A stretch of DNA of 64,000 bases, taken from contig CAWEZX010000002.1 in NCBI GenBank assembly GCA_963813555.1, positions 558,001-622,000 on the forward strand. Direction: 5' to 3'. The position numbers and the translations under genes are program-made. This stretch comes from Roseiarcus sp963813555 (GTDB taxonomy: Bacteria; Pseudomonadota; Alphaproteobacteria; Rhizobiales; Beijerinckiaceae). The first letter of the stretch is position 1; every line of letters begins with the position of its first letter. The notes beneath the pieces were generated by a model. It made no database searches, was not told the origin of the DNA, and saw only the letters and a program-made list of their open reading frames with translations. Below are positions 28,322-36,694 of the stretch, piece after piece.

Positions 28322-28325
28322 CTAG
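27980..28325 (+). pseudogene. IS-associated accessory protein, frameshifted
   Basis: The frame starts MSAPMNCQLIGRWRIVEADI and, after a one-base shift near 28042, continues DRDYLDLCGPATIAITADGHGEIAFGALQ, then ELLDDGSIEIEFAYRNGDEAVLKAKRD and TSSTAC. Proteins of this type occur widely as small free-standing genes in proteobacteria (GRWRIVE...GDGHGE...KAKRD). Here it is coupled to the transposase by ATGA. The last residues come from the IS terminal repeat, and the stop TAG is part of the flanking CTAG. Function unknown; either captured cargo or a dormant accessory gene. Confidence 0.6.
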
Positions 28326-29741
28326 CACTACTTTGGCAGATTCATTCGAGCGCTCTACGGAGGGTTCGCTTGCAGTGGGGGCATCGATAGGGCGGCGCGC
28401 GGGCGAGGCTTGCGATCACGGCTCGCCGGATTGCTGGCAACGTCGGCTGCGGCGGCCCCCGTAGGATTCTTTTTCCCCCGCTCGCTTCGGCGAGGCGGCG
28501 GGTTTGCAGATAGGCGTAAGCGATCATCGTCATCAACCCATGACGATGGAGGCCATGCCAGGAGCGGCCTTCGAAGTGGTCGAGGCCCAGTTCTTCCTTG
28601 AGCTGCTGATGGGCCTGTTCGCAGACCCATCGCGCCTTGATCGCGGCGGCGAGCGTCTTGATGTTGGCGTCAGCGGGCAGATTCGAAAGGTAGTATTTGC
28701 GCTCGCCAGAGGCGCGTCGCTCGCCAACCAGCCACGCCTCTTCGCCGGGCATGTGCTGCGCGCCCTTGTCGTGGATGCGCTGCTCCGGACCATCGGCGAT
28801 CCGTACGCGAACGGCGGCGAAGGAAGCCGCCAAGGGTCCTTTGGTTCCCTTGCGCCAACTGACGAGCCGCCACTTCGCCCTGGCGAGCACGTCTTCCGCC
28901 GGCGCCGAGAGCTGATCGGGGATAGGACGCTTGCGCGGGCGCCCGCGTCCGGCGATCGGAAATGTGAGCTTGACGTCGCTTGGATAGACCTTCTGCTGTT
29001 TCGGGATCCCGACCGCCCACTTCAGGCCCCGCGCATCCAGCCCCTGACGGAACGGCGCGGACAGACCATATCCTGCGTCAGCCAGAACCATCGCGAAGCG
29101 CACGCCCGCGGCCCGGACGCGGTCGATCTCGGCGAGCGCGATCTCCGGCTTCGTGCGCGCGACGCGACGGTCCTCGGGCACGCGGGTCTTCGTCATCCGC
29201 TCGGCGTCGCCGGTCCAGCTTTCCGGCAGGAACAGGCGCAGGCCGATCATCACCGGAACCTCGTCCCGCGCCAGCGTCAGCGACACCAGCGTCTGGCAAT
29301 TGGCGGTCTTGCCGAGCGCCGAGGCGTATTGCGGCGCCACGCCGACCGACTTCGATCCTTTCTTCGGCAACGCGGTGTCGTCGACGACCAGCATCGCATT
29401 GGCTCCGCCAATCAGCTTGTCCGCCTGGACAGCGAGTTCCTCCTCCAGCGGAGCCTCGCCCCAGACCGCGCTCGAAATGAAGTGATGCAACTGGTCGTAG
29501 TCGCCCGGCGCCAGACGCGCCGCCATCGGCTCGACGCTCTTTCGGTCCCCTGGCCCGATTAGGCCTTCCACATAAAGCGGGAACATCCGTCTGCGCGCCT
29601 TATGCCCAAGCCGGGCAACAAACGGCGCAAGCCATCGCTCCAGATCTCCATTCCAGCCCGCCACGCCGTCGCCTCCGCAAAATCGCGAAGCCGACGATCG
29701 GGCGAAATTCCTTACAAACTCTCAATCTGCCAAAGTAGTGC
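28326..29741 (-). mobile_element. IS701-family insertion sequence
   Basis: The element is 1416 bases with perfect 17-base terminal repeats (CACTACTTTGGCAGATT) and CTAG on both sides (28322-28325 and 29742-29745). The left CTAG is shared with the preceding IS5 element. Confidence 0.9.
28342..29664 (-). CDS. IS701-family transposase
   Basis: A 440-residue protein with the DDE_5 (IS701) fold. The N-terminus reads YVEGLIGPGDRKSVEPMA, then LHHFISSAVW and AMLVVDDTALPKKGSKSVGVA with the first Asp. The second Asp is in FAMVLADAGYGLSAPFR, and the Glu is in ARWVCEQAHQQLKEELGLDHFEGRSW. The C-terminus is Cys-containing (YRCPHCKRTLRR). Full length and intact. Confidence 0.93.
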   Translation of the reverse strand: MAGWNGDLERWLAPFVARLGHKARRRMFPLYVEGLIGPGDRKSVEPMAARLAPGDYDQLHHFISSAVWGEAPLEEELAVQADKLIGGANAMLVVDDTALPKKGSKSVGVAPQYASALGKTANCQTLVSLTLARDEVPVMIGLRLFLPESWTGDAERMTKTRVPEDRRVARTKPEIALAEIDRVRAAGVRFAMVLADAGYGLSAPFRQGLDARGLKWAVGIPKQQKVYPSDVKLTFPIAGRGRPRKRPIPDQLSAPAEDVLARAKWRLVSWRKGTKGPLAASFAAVRVRIADGPEQRIHDKGAQHMPGEEAWLVGERRASGERKYYLSNLPADANIKTLAAAIKARWVCEQAHQQLKEELGLDHFEGRSWHGLHRHGLMTMIAYAYLQTRRLAEASGGKRILRGPPQPTLPAIRRAVIASLARAPPYRCPHCKRTLRRALE

Positions 29742-29827
29742 TAGGGCGTGTCCTCAAATAGGGATGGCCAAGGGATTTGAACCGCTCCGGGTTTGTCGGA
29801 GGCTCCAACTCTTGAAAGGATGGAGCG

Positions 29828-30157
29828 ATGGCAAGCAAGACAACGAACAGATTTTCGCCTGAGGTGCGGGCACGAGCGGTTCGGCTGGTTTTGGAGCATG
29901 AGCAGGATCACCCGTCGCGCTGGGCGGCGATATCCTCGGTAGCCGCGAAGATTGGCTGCACGGCGCAATCTCTCAATGAGTGGGTGAAGAAGGCGGAAAC
30001 CAACAGCGGCGTGCGCGGGGGCGTTCCCACCGAGCTCGCCGATCGGCTGAAGGCGCTGGAGCGTGAGAACCGTGAGCTTCGCCAGGCGAATGAGATTCTT
30101 CGCAAGGCGTCCGCTTATTTTGCCCAGGCGGAGCTCGACCGCCGGTTCAAGCCATGA
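29828..30157 (+). CDS. IS3-family transposase OrfA
   Basis: A 109-residue protein with an HTH_Tnp_1 domain (RFSPEVRARAVRLVLEHEQ, then AKIGCTAQSLNEWVKKAE) followed by a leucine-zipper-like coil (RLKALERENRELRQANEILRKAS). It provides DNA binding and multimerisation for the OrfAB fusion. Its end overlaps OrfB by four bases in the -1 frame. Confidence 0.93.
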   Translation: MASKTTNRFSPEVRARAVRLVLEHEQDHPSRWAAISSVAAKIGCTAQSLNEWVKKAETNSGVRGGVPTELADRLKALERENRELRQANEILRKASAYFAQAELDRRFKP

Positions 30158-31059
30158 TCGCCTTCATCGACGATCATCTGGAGGCCTACGGGATCGAGCC
30201 GATCTGCAGGGTTCTGCCGATCGCCCCGTCGACCTACCATGTCCATGCCGCCAGACGCGCTGATCCTTCCCGTCTGCCCGGGAGGGTCCGCCGCGACGCC
30301 GATCTGAAGGTCGAGATCCGGCGCGTGTTCGAGGAGAACTTCCGCGTCTACGGCGTGCGCAAGGTCTGGCGTCAGTTGCGGCGCGAAGGCTTCTCTGCCG
30401 CACGCTGCACAGTCGCCCGGCTGATGCGGGACATGGGCCTTCGCGGGGCGATCCGGGGCAAGCCTGTGCGGACCACAATCAGCGACAAGGCAGCTCCCTG
30501 TCCGCTGGATCATGTGAACCGACAGTTCCACGCTTCCGCGCCTGACCGCCTGTGGTTGGCCGATTTTACGTATGTGGCGACCTGGGCCGGCTTCGTCTAC
30601 GTCGCCTTCGTCATCGACGCCTATGCTCGGCGGATCGTCGGCTGGCGAGCCAGCAGGACCGCGCACGCCGACTTTGTCCTGGATGCCCTGGAGCAGGCGC
30701 TTCATGACCGAAGGCCCACCAATCGCGGTGGCCTCGTCCACCATAGCGATAGGGGCAGCCAATATGTTTCGATCAGGTACACCGAGCGTCTCGCTGAAGC
30801 CGGGATCGAACCTTCCGTAGGCAGCGTCGGCAACTCTTACGACAACGCGCTGGCCGAGACGATCAATGGCCTCTACAAAGCCGAGGTCATTCACCGACGA
30901 GGGCCGTGGCGCAACTTCGAGGCTGTCGAGTTCGCAACCCTCGAGTGGGTAGACTGGTTCAACAATCGCCGGCTTCTGGAGCCCATTGGCTTCATCCCGC
31001 CGGCCGAAGCCGAGGAACGCTACTTCGCCATGCTGACCAACCCAGCCATGGCGGCGTGA
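30154..31059 (+). CDS. IS3-family transposase OrfB (integrase core)
   Basis: A 301-residue protein: an HTH_21 segment (YGVRKVWRQLRREGFSAARCTV), then an rve integrase core with the DDE residues in WLADFTYVATW, VHHSDRGSQYVS and ALAETINGLYKAEVI. Full length. It can be made by reinitiation at the ATGA overlap or by -1 frameshifting from OrfA. The subgroup looks like IS51/IS1404. Confidence 0.93.
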   Translation: MIAFIDDHLEAYGIEPICRVLPIAPSTYHVHAARRADPSRLPGRVRRDADLKVEIRRVFEENFRVYGVRKVWRQLRREGFSAARCTVARLMRDMGLRGAIRGKPVRTTISDKAAPCPLDHVNRQFHASAPDRLWLADFTYVATWAGFVYVAFVIDAYARRIVGWRASRTAHADFVLDALEQALHDRRPTNRGGLVHHSDRGSQYVSIRYTERLAEAGIEPSVGSVGNSYDNALAETINGLYKAEVIHRRGPWRNFEAVEFATLEWVDWFNNRRLLEPIGFIPPAEAEERYFAMLTNPAMAA

Positions 31060-31171
31060 ATCAAATAAAACGGCCTCCGGCAAACCCGGAGCGGTTCAAT
31101 TCGCAAATCATTGAAAGCGTGATTCATGGGGAGCCTTCGATTTTGGAGGCTTTCGATGCGGCGGTTATGCT

Positions 31172-31553
31172 TTGCGCGATGATCAGTTCGCGCGGATTGA
31201 GGGGCTGCTCCCCGGTCGCTCGGGCAGTGTCGGACGCAACAGCGAACTGGGCGATCGGCTTTTTGTCGAGGCGGTGATCTGGAAGTTTCGCTGCGGTGCG
31301 CCGTGGCGTGATCTTCCCGAACGGTTCGGAGGATGGAAGAACGTCCATACCCGGTTTTCGCGGTGGGCGAAGAAAGGGGTTTGGGAGAATCTCTTCAAAG
31401 CCTTGGCGGACCAGCCGGACAACGAATACGCGATGATCGACGCCACGATCGTGCGCGCGCATCAGCATAGCGCGGGCGCGCCCAAAAAAACGGCGGCGAA
31501 GAAGCGATCGGGCGATCGCGGGGCGGATTGACGACCAAGATCCACGCGATCGT
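31172..31553 (+). pseudogene. IS5-family transposase, 5' part only
   Basis: Reads RDDQFARIEGLLPGRSGSVG, then WRDLPERFGGWKNVHTRFSRW and EYAMIDATIVRAHQHSAGA (first Asp). Frame one ends at 31531; the -1 frame continues briefly as MTTKIHAIV to about 31553. After that the sequence is unrelated, so the second half with the other two catalytic residues is deleted. A TTG at 31172 is the only plausible start. Confidence 0.8.
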
Positions 31554-31560
31554 CACCATT

Positions 31561-31738
31561 GCCTGCCTCCCGTGGTTCACGACGGTCTTCGTCAATGCGG
31601 TAATCAACGTGTTCACGCCGCCGTTTGTCTGGACATTCGAGAGCGGACCGCTGTTCCGTCTGCGTTTGTGGAAGTTAAGAACCGCCTTCCGGCCCAAAGC
31701 GGCGCCGCAACGGGAGATTGGGTTTTGACCTCGCCAGG
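31561..31738. other. Junction between the IS island and the flagellar cluster
   Basis: About 180 bases that belong neither to the IS5 remnant nor to a recognisable gene. It lies downstream of the leftward flagellar genes. Confidence 0.4.
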
Positions 31739-32248
31739 TTACTCGAAGATCCGCTTGCGGGCAAAGAGCGAGGCGCCGTTCGCAGCCTTCGTCACCGCGA
31801 GAAGCGCGGCGCCCTTGTCGTCGAGCAGGACCCAGCCGCCATTTCGCGCGACGATCGCCCCGATCCGGCCGACGCCCGCCACACTGTCGCCGGGCGCGGC
31901 CGTGAGGATTGCGCCACCGATCCTCAGCCAAACGCGGTCCGCTTGGGCGGCGACAATTTCGACCGGCCGAGCCTCCAGCGCGCCTTTGCCGGCGGAAGGG
32001 GCCAGCGAACCTGTGGCGGCCATATCGACGGCGGGAGCGCCGTCCGCGGACGGCGGCGAGGGGTCTCGAACCGCCCCTCCCGGCCCGCGCGGCTGGGCGA
32101 AGATCGCCAAGTGCTCCAGGCCGTTGACACGCGTTTTCCCCGCGCCGTAAGCCAGCATATAAATGGCGAACGCGGCAGAAAGCCCGGCTAAGGCTGACCC
32201 GACCGCGCGAATGACAACTTCGTGGCTAGTCGCCATCGCCGCCCTCAC
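31739..32248 (-). CDS. Membrane-anchored protein of unknown function in the fliI operon
   Basis: A 169-residue protein with one N-terminal transmembrane helix (VGSALAGLSAAFAIYMLAYGAG), then a Pro/Ala-rich linker and a C-terminal beta-rich domain (DRVWLRIGGAILTAAPGDSVAGVGRIGAIVARNGGWVLLDD) resembling a small periplasmic domain. The GTG at 32248 overlaps the fliI stop (GTGA); an ATG at 32236 is an alternative. A small unknown gene after fliI is usual in rhizobial clusters. Probably flagellar; role unknown. Confidence 0.6.
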   Translation of the reverse strand: MRAAMATSHEVVIRAVGSALAGLSAAFAIYMLAYGAGKTRVNGLEHLAIFAQPRGPGGAVRDPSPPSADGAPAVDMAATGSLAPSAGKGALEARPVEIVAAQADRVWLRIGGAILTAAPGDSVAGVGRIGAIVARNGGWVLLDDKGAALLAVTKAANGASLFARKRIFE

Positions 32249-33609
32249 ATATCGTTGGTTTTGCCGTCGCCGCGCAGAGCGGCGGCGAGGTCGATGAAGG
32301 GGTCCTCGCAGCGCGGCGCGTCCATCGACTGGTTCATCGCCTCATAAATGCGCGGCGCCGATTTGATCGCCTTGTCGAGGAGCGGGTCAGAGCCGGCCGT
32401 GTAGCCGCCCATCAGACGCAGATCGCGGGTCTCCTCGTACCGCGCGATCAGCGAACGCAGGTTTTGAACCACCTTGCGTTGTTCTGGCCGCCACTGCGGA
32501 TTCGCCATCCGCGAAACCGACGAGAGAATGTTGACGGCCGGATAACGCCCTTCGTCAGCAATGGCGCGATCGAGCACGATGTGCCCGTCGAGGGCGCCGC
32601 GCACCGCGTCAGCGACCGGATCGTTGTGGTCGTCGCCGTCGACCAGGACGGAGAAGACCCCGGTAATCGAACCTGATCCCTCAACACCTGGCCCGGCGCG
32701 CTCAAGCAGCCGAGGCAGATCGCTAAAGACGCTCGGCGCGTAGCCGCGGGCGACGGCGGGCTCTCCCGCCGCCAGCGCCACATCGCGCGCGGCATGGGCA
32801 AAGCGCGTGACCGAATCGACGATCAGCAACACCGACTCTCCCAAATCGCGGAAGTGTTCGGCGATCGCCATCGCAGTCTTCGGCGCAAGTCGACGCATCA
32901 TCGGGCTTTCGTCGCCGGTCGAGACGACCGTGACCGCCGAGCTGCGATTATCCCCTAGCGTGTCCTGAAGAAACTCCCGCACTTCTCGGCCCCGCTCGCC
33001 AACGAGCGCGATGACGACTGTGTCGATCGGGGTCGCCCGGGCCAGCATGGCGAGAAGCGACGACTTGCCGACGCCTGAGCCGGCGAATATGCCGACCCTC
33101 TGCCCGACGCAAAGTGGTGTGAAGAGATCGACGACGCGCACCCCGGTGCGCAGCGGCGCATGAACACGGCCGCGCCGCAATGGCGGGGGAGGAGGAGCGT
33201 CGAGCGGCGCCGGCCTGTCTCCGCTCGCGAGTTCGCCCGCGCCGTCTATCGGCCGCCCAAGCGCGTCGATGACGCGTCCTTTCCAGGCTGGATGCGGCGA
33301 CAGCGACAGCGTCGCGGTGCGAAAGGCGCGCGCGCCAATCGTCGCGTCGCTCAGCGCGTCGAAAGGCTTGAGGGTGGCCCAGGTATCGTCGATCCTGACC
33401 ACTTCGCCGATCTGAATGCGGCCGCCAACGTCGACGCCGACGCACCCGCCGAGCTTAAGGAAGCGCGACAAGCCGGCGACGCGATAGTGAGACGTCGAGA
33501 CCTCCACGACACGGCCGCTCACCTGGGTCATCGGAAGATTTCGTAATCCGCGCGCAACCTCCTGCTCGAGGCGCCGGAGCGGCAGAACGTTGGAACAAGC
33601 GCCGGTCAT
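32245..33609 (-). CDS. fliI: Flagellum-specific export ATPase FliI
   Basis: A 454-residue F1-beta-like ATPase that energises type III export of flagellar subunits at the cytoplasmic face. An N-terminal beta-barrel is followed by Walker A GIFAGSGVGKSS (about residues 173-184), the GERGREVREF catalytic-glutamate segment, Walker B VLLIVDSVTRFAHAARD and the T3S-ATPase stretch GYAPSVFSDLPRLLERAG. The length is normal. The ATG at 33609 overlaps the flgF stop by four bases (ATGA), so flgF-fliI-unknown form one leftward operon. fliH is not adjacent. Confidence 0.96.
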   Translation of the reverse strand: MTGACSNVLPLRRLEQEVARGLRNLPMTQVSGRVVEVSTSHYRVAGLSRFLKLGGCVGVDVGGRIQIGEVVRIDDTWATLKPFDALSDATIGARAFRTATLSLSPHPAWKGRVIDALGRPIDGAGELASGDRPAPLDAPPPPPLRRGRVHAPLRTGVRVVDLFTPLCVGQRVGIFAGSGVGKSSLLAMLARATPIDTVVIALVGERGREVREFLQDTLGDNRSSAVTVVSTGDESPMMRRLAPKTAMAIAEHFRDLGESVLLIVDSVTRFAHAARDVALAAGEPAVARGYAPSVFSDLPRLLERAGPGVEGSGSITGVFSVLVDGDDHNDPVADAVRGALDGHIVLDRAIADEGRYPAVNILSSVSRMANPQWRPEQRKVVQNLRSLIARYEETRDLRLMGGYTAGSDPLLDKAIKSAPRIYEAMNQSMDAPRCEDPFIDLAAALRGDGKTNDM

Positions 33610-34331
33610 GCCGACGACCCAAGAGCCTTGATCGCGTCCTGCAGCGACGTCTCGGATTGCGAGGTCTCGGCCGCGACGCCGTCGAAAGCCCGCGTCACCT
33701 CGATCAGTCTGGTCATCTCGCGCACCGGATCGACGTTCGAGCTTTCGACCGCGCCCTGAACGACGCCGTCGCGGGTGAATTCAAGGATCGGCGTCGCGGG
33801 TTTGTCAGGCACGACGCTCGAATTTTCCGCCCGTTTCAATGTCGCGTCCGGGGCGATCGCGAACAACCCGATCGCCCCAATCTGCCGTCCATTCTGCGTG
33901 ATCATTCCGTCGGCGGAAACGTTCAAAGGCCCAGCCGCGCTATCGACAAGGATGGGCGCGCCCCCAGCGTCAAGGATCGGGTCGCCGTTCAACGTACGCA
34001 GGGTTCCGGATTCGTCGATCTGGGTCCGACCGTCACGCGTGTAAGCCGGCCCTTGCGGCGTCTGGATCCCGAACCAGCCGTCGCCCTGGACGGCGAAATC
34101 GAGCGAATTGTCCGTTTTCACCAGCCCGCCAAGGCGCCGCGAGATAAAATCGGAGCCGCTCGAGACATAGTGCAGCTTGGCGTCGCCAGCCTTGGCCATT
34201 TCCGATTCAAACGACACGCCTGTCGCCCGGAAACCCACGGTGTTCATGTTGGCGACGTTGTCGGCGATGGTTTCCAGCCGCCGCTCAAGCGCCACTTGAG
34301 CGGAGAGGGAGACATAAAGTCCGTTTTGCAT
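33606..34331 (-). CDS. flgF: Flagellar proximal rod protein FlgF
   Basis: A 241-residue rod protein. The N-terminal rod motif is LETIADNVANMNTVGFRA; the middle has LDFAVQGDGWFGIQTPQGPAYTRDG (FlgE/F/G-like domain); the C-terminal helix is SSNVDPVREMTRLIEVTRAFDG. No signal peptide, as rod proteins use the type III pathway. It is the first gene of the leftward operon, divergent from motA across about 150 bases. Confidence 0.95.
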   Translation of the reverse strand: MQNGLYVSLSAQVALERRLETIADNVANMNTVGFRATGVSFESEMAKAGDAKLHYVSSGSDFISRRLGGLVKTDNSLDFAVQGDGWFGIQTPQGPAYTRDGRTQIDESGTLRTLNGDPILDAGGAPILVDSAAGPLNVSADGMITQNGRQIGAIGLFAIAPDATLKRAENSSVVPDKPATPILEFTRDGVVQGAVESSNVDPVREMTRLIEVTRAFDGVAAETSQSETSLQDAIKALGSSA

Positions 34332-34414
34332 GACGCTATTCTTCTAGGCCTGAAGCTTACATTGGCCGTTCCCGGACCTTGGTTCGTCTGGCTTGTCCGT
34401 GGCTGACTTCGCTG

Positions 34415-34443
34415 TTGACAGCTTCGCGTAAGTCTCGACCTGC
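34415..34443 (+). promoter_or_regulatory. Possible promoter of the motA operon
   Basis: TTGACA at 34415-34420, then 17 bases and a poor -10 (ACCTGC), in the 148-base divergent gap between flgF and motA. The -35 match is perfect but the -10 is weak, so this is only a candidate. Confidence 0.25.
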
Positions 34444-34479
34444 AAACCTTGGCCCACCGTTCGTGACCTGGAGCGAATC

Positions 34480-35364
34480 TTGAATTTCGCCATTGGCCTC
34501 GTGATCACCGTTGGATGCATCCTGGGCGGCTATGCGGCGCTTGGCGGGCATCTCGAGGTGCTGTTCCAGCCATATGAATTCGTCATCATCGCCGGATCGT
34601 CGCTGGGCATTTTCATCGTCGCCAACGCCACTTCGACAATCAAGGATTGCGGCAAGGCGTTCATGGAGGCGGTCCTCGACAAGGCGCCAAAGCCGCGCGA
34701 TTTCCTTGATGTGCTCTCAGCCCTGCACGGGCTGATGCGGGAGCTTCGGGCCAAGTCCCGCAGCGAAGTCGAAGCGCATTTCGACAACCCGCAGGAATCC
34801 GAGATCTTCAAGAGCTTTCCCAAGCTGCTCGTCGACAAGGATCTGGTCACGTTCATTTGCGACTACGGGCGCCTCATCATCATCGGCAACGCGCGCACGC
34901 ATGAAATCGAAGCGTTGATGGATGAAGAAATCGAGACCCTGGCGCACGACCGATATAAGCCAGTGCACGCTTATCAAGCTGTCGCCGACGGGCTGCCCGC
35001 GCTCGGCATCGTAGCCGCGGTGCTCGGCATCATCCACGCGATGGGCGCCCTCGATCAATCCCCCGAGATCCTCGGCGGACTCATTGGCGCGGCGCTGGTC
35101 GGCACCTTCGCAGGCATCTTCCTCTCCTACGCGATCCTCGCGCCGATCGCTCAGAAGATCAAAACGGTGCGGCAAAAGCAGCTCAGGCTGTTCACGCTGG
35201 TCAAACAGAGCTTGCTCGCCTTCATGAACGGAGCGATGCCGCAGGTGGCGGTCGAGTTTGGCCGCAAAACAATTCCCTCCAAGGAGCGGCCAACGATCGA
35301 TGTCGTCGAGAACGAGACGACGTCCTCAGGCGGCGGTGAGACCGCGATCCGGGAGGCCGCGTGA
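34480..35364 (+). CDS. motA: Flagellar motor stator protein MotA
   Basis: A 294-residue inner-membrane protein with four transmembrane segments: two at the N-terminus (FAIGLVITVGCILGGYAALGG, YEFVIIAGSSLGIFIVANA) and two after the cytoplasmic loop (LPALGIVAAVLGIIHAM, LVGTFAGIFLSYAILAPIAQ). The cytoplasmic loop has the conserved charged surface that meets FliG. It starts with TTG at 34480 behind GGAGCG; no ATG suits the family N-terminus. MotB is not in the window, so the partner must be encoded elsewhere. It leads the rightward flagellar operon. Confidence 0.95.
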   Translation: MNFAIGLVITVGCILGGYAALGGHLEVLFQPYEFVIIAGSSLGIFIVANATSTIKDCGKAFMEAVLDKAPKPRDFLDVLSALHGLMRELRAKSRSEVEAHFDNPQESEIFKSFPKLLVDKDLVTFICDYGRLIIIGNARTHEIEALMDEEIETLAHDRYKPVHAYQAVADGLPALGIVAAVLGIIHAMGALDQSPEILGGLIGAALVGTFAGIFLSYAILAPIAQKIKTVRQKQLRLFTLVKQSLLAFMNGAMPQVAVEFGRKTIPSKERPTIDVVENETTSSGGGETAIREAA

Positions 35365-36296
35365 GCATCGACGACGCAACGCATGACCTCGACCGTGGCG
35401 CGCGCAGGTTGCAGGGCGCGATGCTCGAGCACCCCAATCTCGCCATCGAGCGGATGCCGGGGCTCAGCTACGCGCTCAATCGCTTCATCGCCGAGGCGCC
35501 GCGGCGCCTCGCTTCGCTCATCGCGCGTCCTTCCGCCGGGACGATCGAGGACGTTCGCGCAACGACGCTGTTTCAGGCGATTGGCGAGTGTTCCGGCCTG
35601 ACGGCGGCGGTCTATGAGAGCGTCGAACCCGAGGCGCGGCTAATGATTGCGCTCGATGAGCATATTGATAGCCTGGTTGTCTCCTCGATTTTTGGCGAAG
35701 CCGCGGGCGCCGATGGCGCCAACACATCTGGGCCACGCACGGCGATCGAGGCCGCGCTTCTCGAAGGTTTTGCTCGCGCGCTGGGAGAGGCGCTCGAGGC
35801 GGCCTTCGCTCCGCTCGCCCGGGTCACCCTCGGCTTCGAGCGGATTGAGACGCTTAAGGATCCCTTCGTGCTGGGCCGGCGGGATGGCGAGGCGGCGGCG
35901 GCGCGGTTCACGCTCAGTCTGAATGGGGCCGTCTGGGAAGGTCTCCTGTTGCTGCCACAGGCGTTTCTCCTGCCTTTTCGCGCCGAGCTTGCGCAAGATC
36001 CCGAGGCCGAGGCGTTGCCTGCGGATCGCCATTGGTCGCGGTTGATGGAGGTCGGCGTTCAACAGACGCGCCTGCCAGTGACCGCTGTCCTGGAGGAGGT
36101 TCCGATGAGTCTCGGCGATGTCGCCAATTTTGAGGTCGGCGAGCTCTTGCCCCTGCAATGCAATGATTTCACCGCCATTCGCCTCGAATGTTCCGGCCGC
36201 GGAATGTTCACCTGCAAACTCGGCCAAGCGGACGGACGCTACCGTCTTGAAATCGACAAGCCGATCGCACAGGGGCGCGAAGCGGCCAAGCCTTAA
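35361..36296 (+). CDS. fliM: Flagellar motor switch protein FliM
   Basis: A 311-residue divergent alphaproteobacterial FliM. The CheC-like middle domain spans roughly residues 40-220, including LSYALNRFIAEAPRRLASLI. The C-terminal SpoA domain has VPMSLGDVANFEVGELLPLQ. The N-terminus lacks the classical CheY-binding EIDALL motif of enteric FliM. The GTG at 35361 overlaps the motA stop (GTGA). It forms the C-ring with FliN and FliG. Confidence 0.9.
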   Translation: MSIDDATHDLDRGARRLQGAMLEHPNLAIERMPGLSYALNRFIAEAPRRLASLIARPSAGTIEDVRATTLFQAIGECSGLTAAVYESVEPEARLMIALDEHIDSLVVSSIFGEAAGADGANTSGPRTAIEAALLEGFARALGEALEAAFAPLARVTLGFERIETLKDPFVLGRRDGEAAAARFTLSLNGAVWEGLLLLPQAFLLPFRAELAQDPEAEALPADRHWSRLMEVGVQQTRLPVTAVLEEVPMSLGDVANFEVGELLPLQCNDFTAIRLECSGRGMFTCKLGQADGRYRLEIDKPIAQGREAAKP

Positions 36297-36337
36297 TCCA
36301 AGCAACTCCTCATCATCATCGAGCAAGACCTAAATCC

Positions 36338-36694
36338 ATGGACGCAGCCGCCATCACTTCCGAGCCGCCGGGCGCGATCGACCCTCCGAAGCCGGAGTCC
36401 GTCGCCAATCTTGGCGCGATCCTGTCGATTCCAGTGACGGTGCAAGTCGTGCTCGGCTCGACGTCGCTGCCGGTCTCCGGGCTCATGAAGCTCGCCCGAG
36501 GCGCCATCGTCTCGCTTGACCAACGCGTCGGCGATCCGGTCGACATCGTCGTGAACGGCACGGTGATCGCGCGCGGCGAGATTGTCGTCGTTGACGACGC
36601 CAGTCAGCGATTCGGCGTATCGCTGCTCGAGGTCGTCGCCGGCGCGGGCTTTAAACAACCGCCCAAGGCGCCGCAGGAGAACGGCCGTGCTTGA
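36338..36694 (+). CDS. fliN: Flagellar motor switch protein FliN
   Basis: A 118-residue protein with one SpoA domain: LSIPVTVQVVLGSTSLPVSGL, then LARGAIVSLDQRVGDPVDIVVNG and ARGEIVVVDDASQRFGV. The N-terminal 25 residues are a variable tail. It completes the C-ring. The fliG GTG lies inside its last codons. Confidence 0.95.
   Translation: MDAAAITSEPPGAIDPPKPESVANLGAILSIPVTVQVVLGSTSLPVSGLMKLARGAIVSLDQRVGDPVDIVVNGTVIARGEIVVVDDASQRFGVSLLEVVAGAGFKQPPKAPQENGRA

Larger units (their letters stand above)
29778..31098 (+). mobile_element. IS3-family insertion sequence
   Basis: The element is 1321 bases with terminal repeats TGAACCGCTCCGGGTTTG... / ...CAAACCCGGAGCGGTTCA, flanked by a 3-base ATT target duplication. 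It carries the usual orfA-orfB pair and sits inside the IS5 remnant. Confidence 0.93.
29745..31560 (+). mobile_element. IS5-family remnant interrupted by IS3 and truncated at its right end
   Basis: The left tip GGGCGTGTCCTCAAATAGGG follows CTA (TA target) directly after the IS701 element. Thirty-odd bases later an IS3 element is inserted, with an ATT duplication on both sides (29775-29777 and 31099-31101). The rest of the IS5 transposase resumes after it. The right end is missing: similarity ends around 31553, about 180 bases before the first flagellar gene. Confidence 0.7.
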
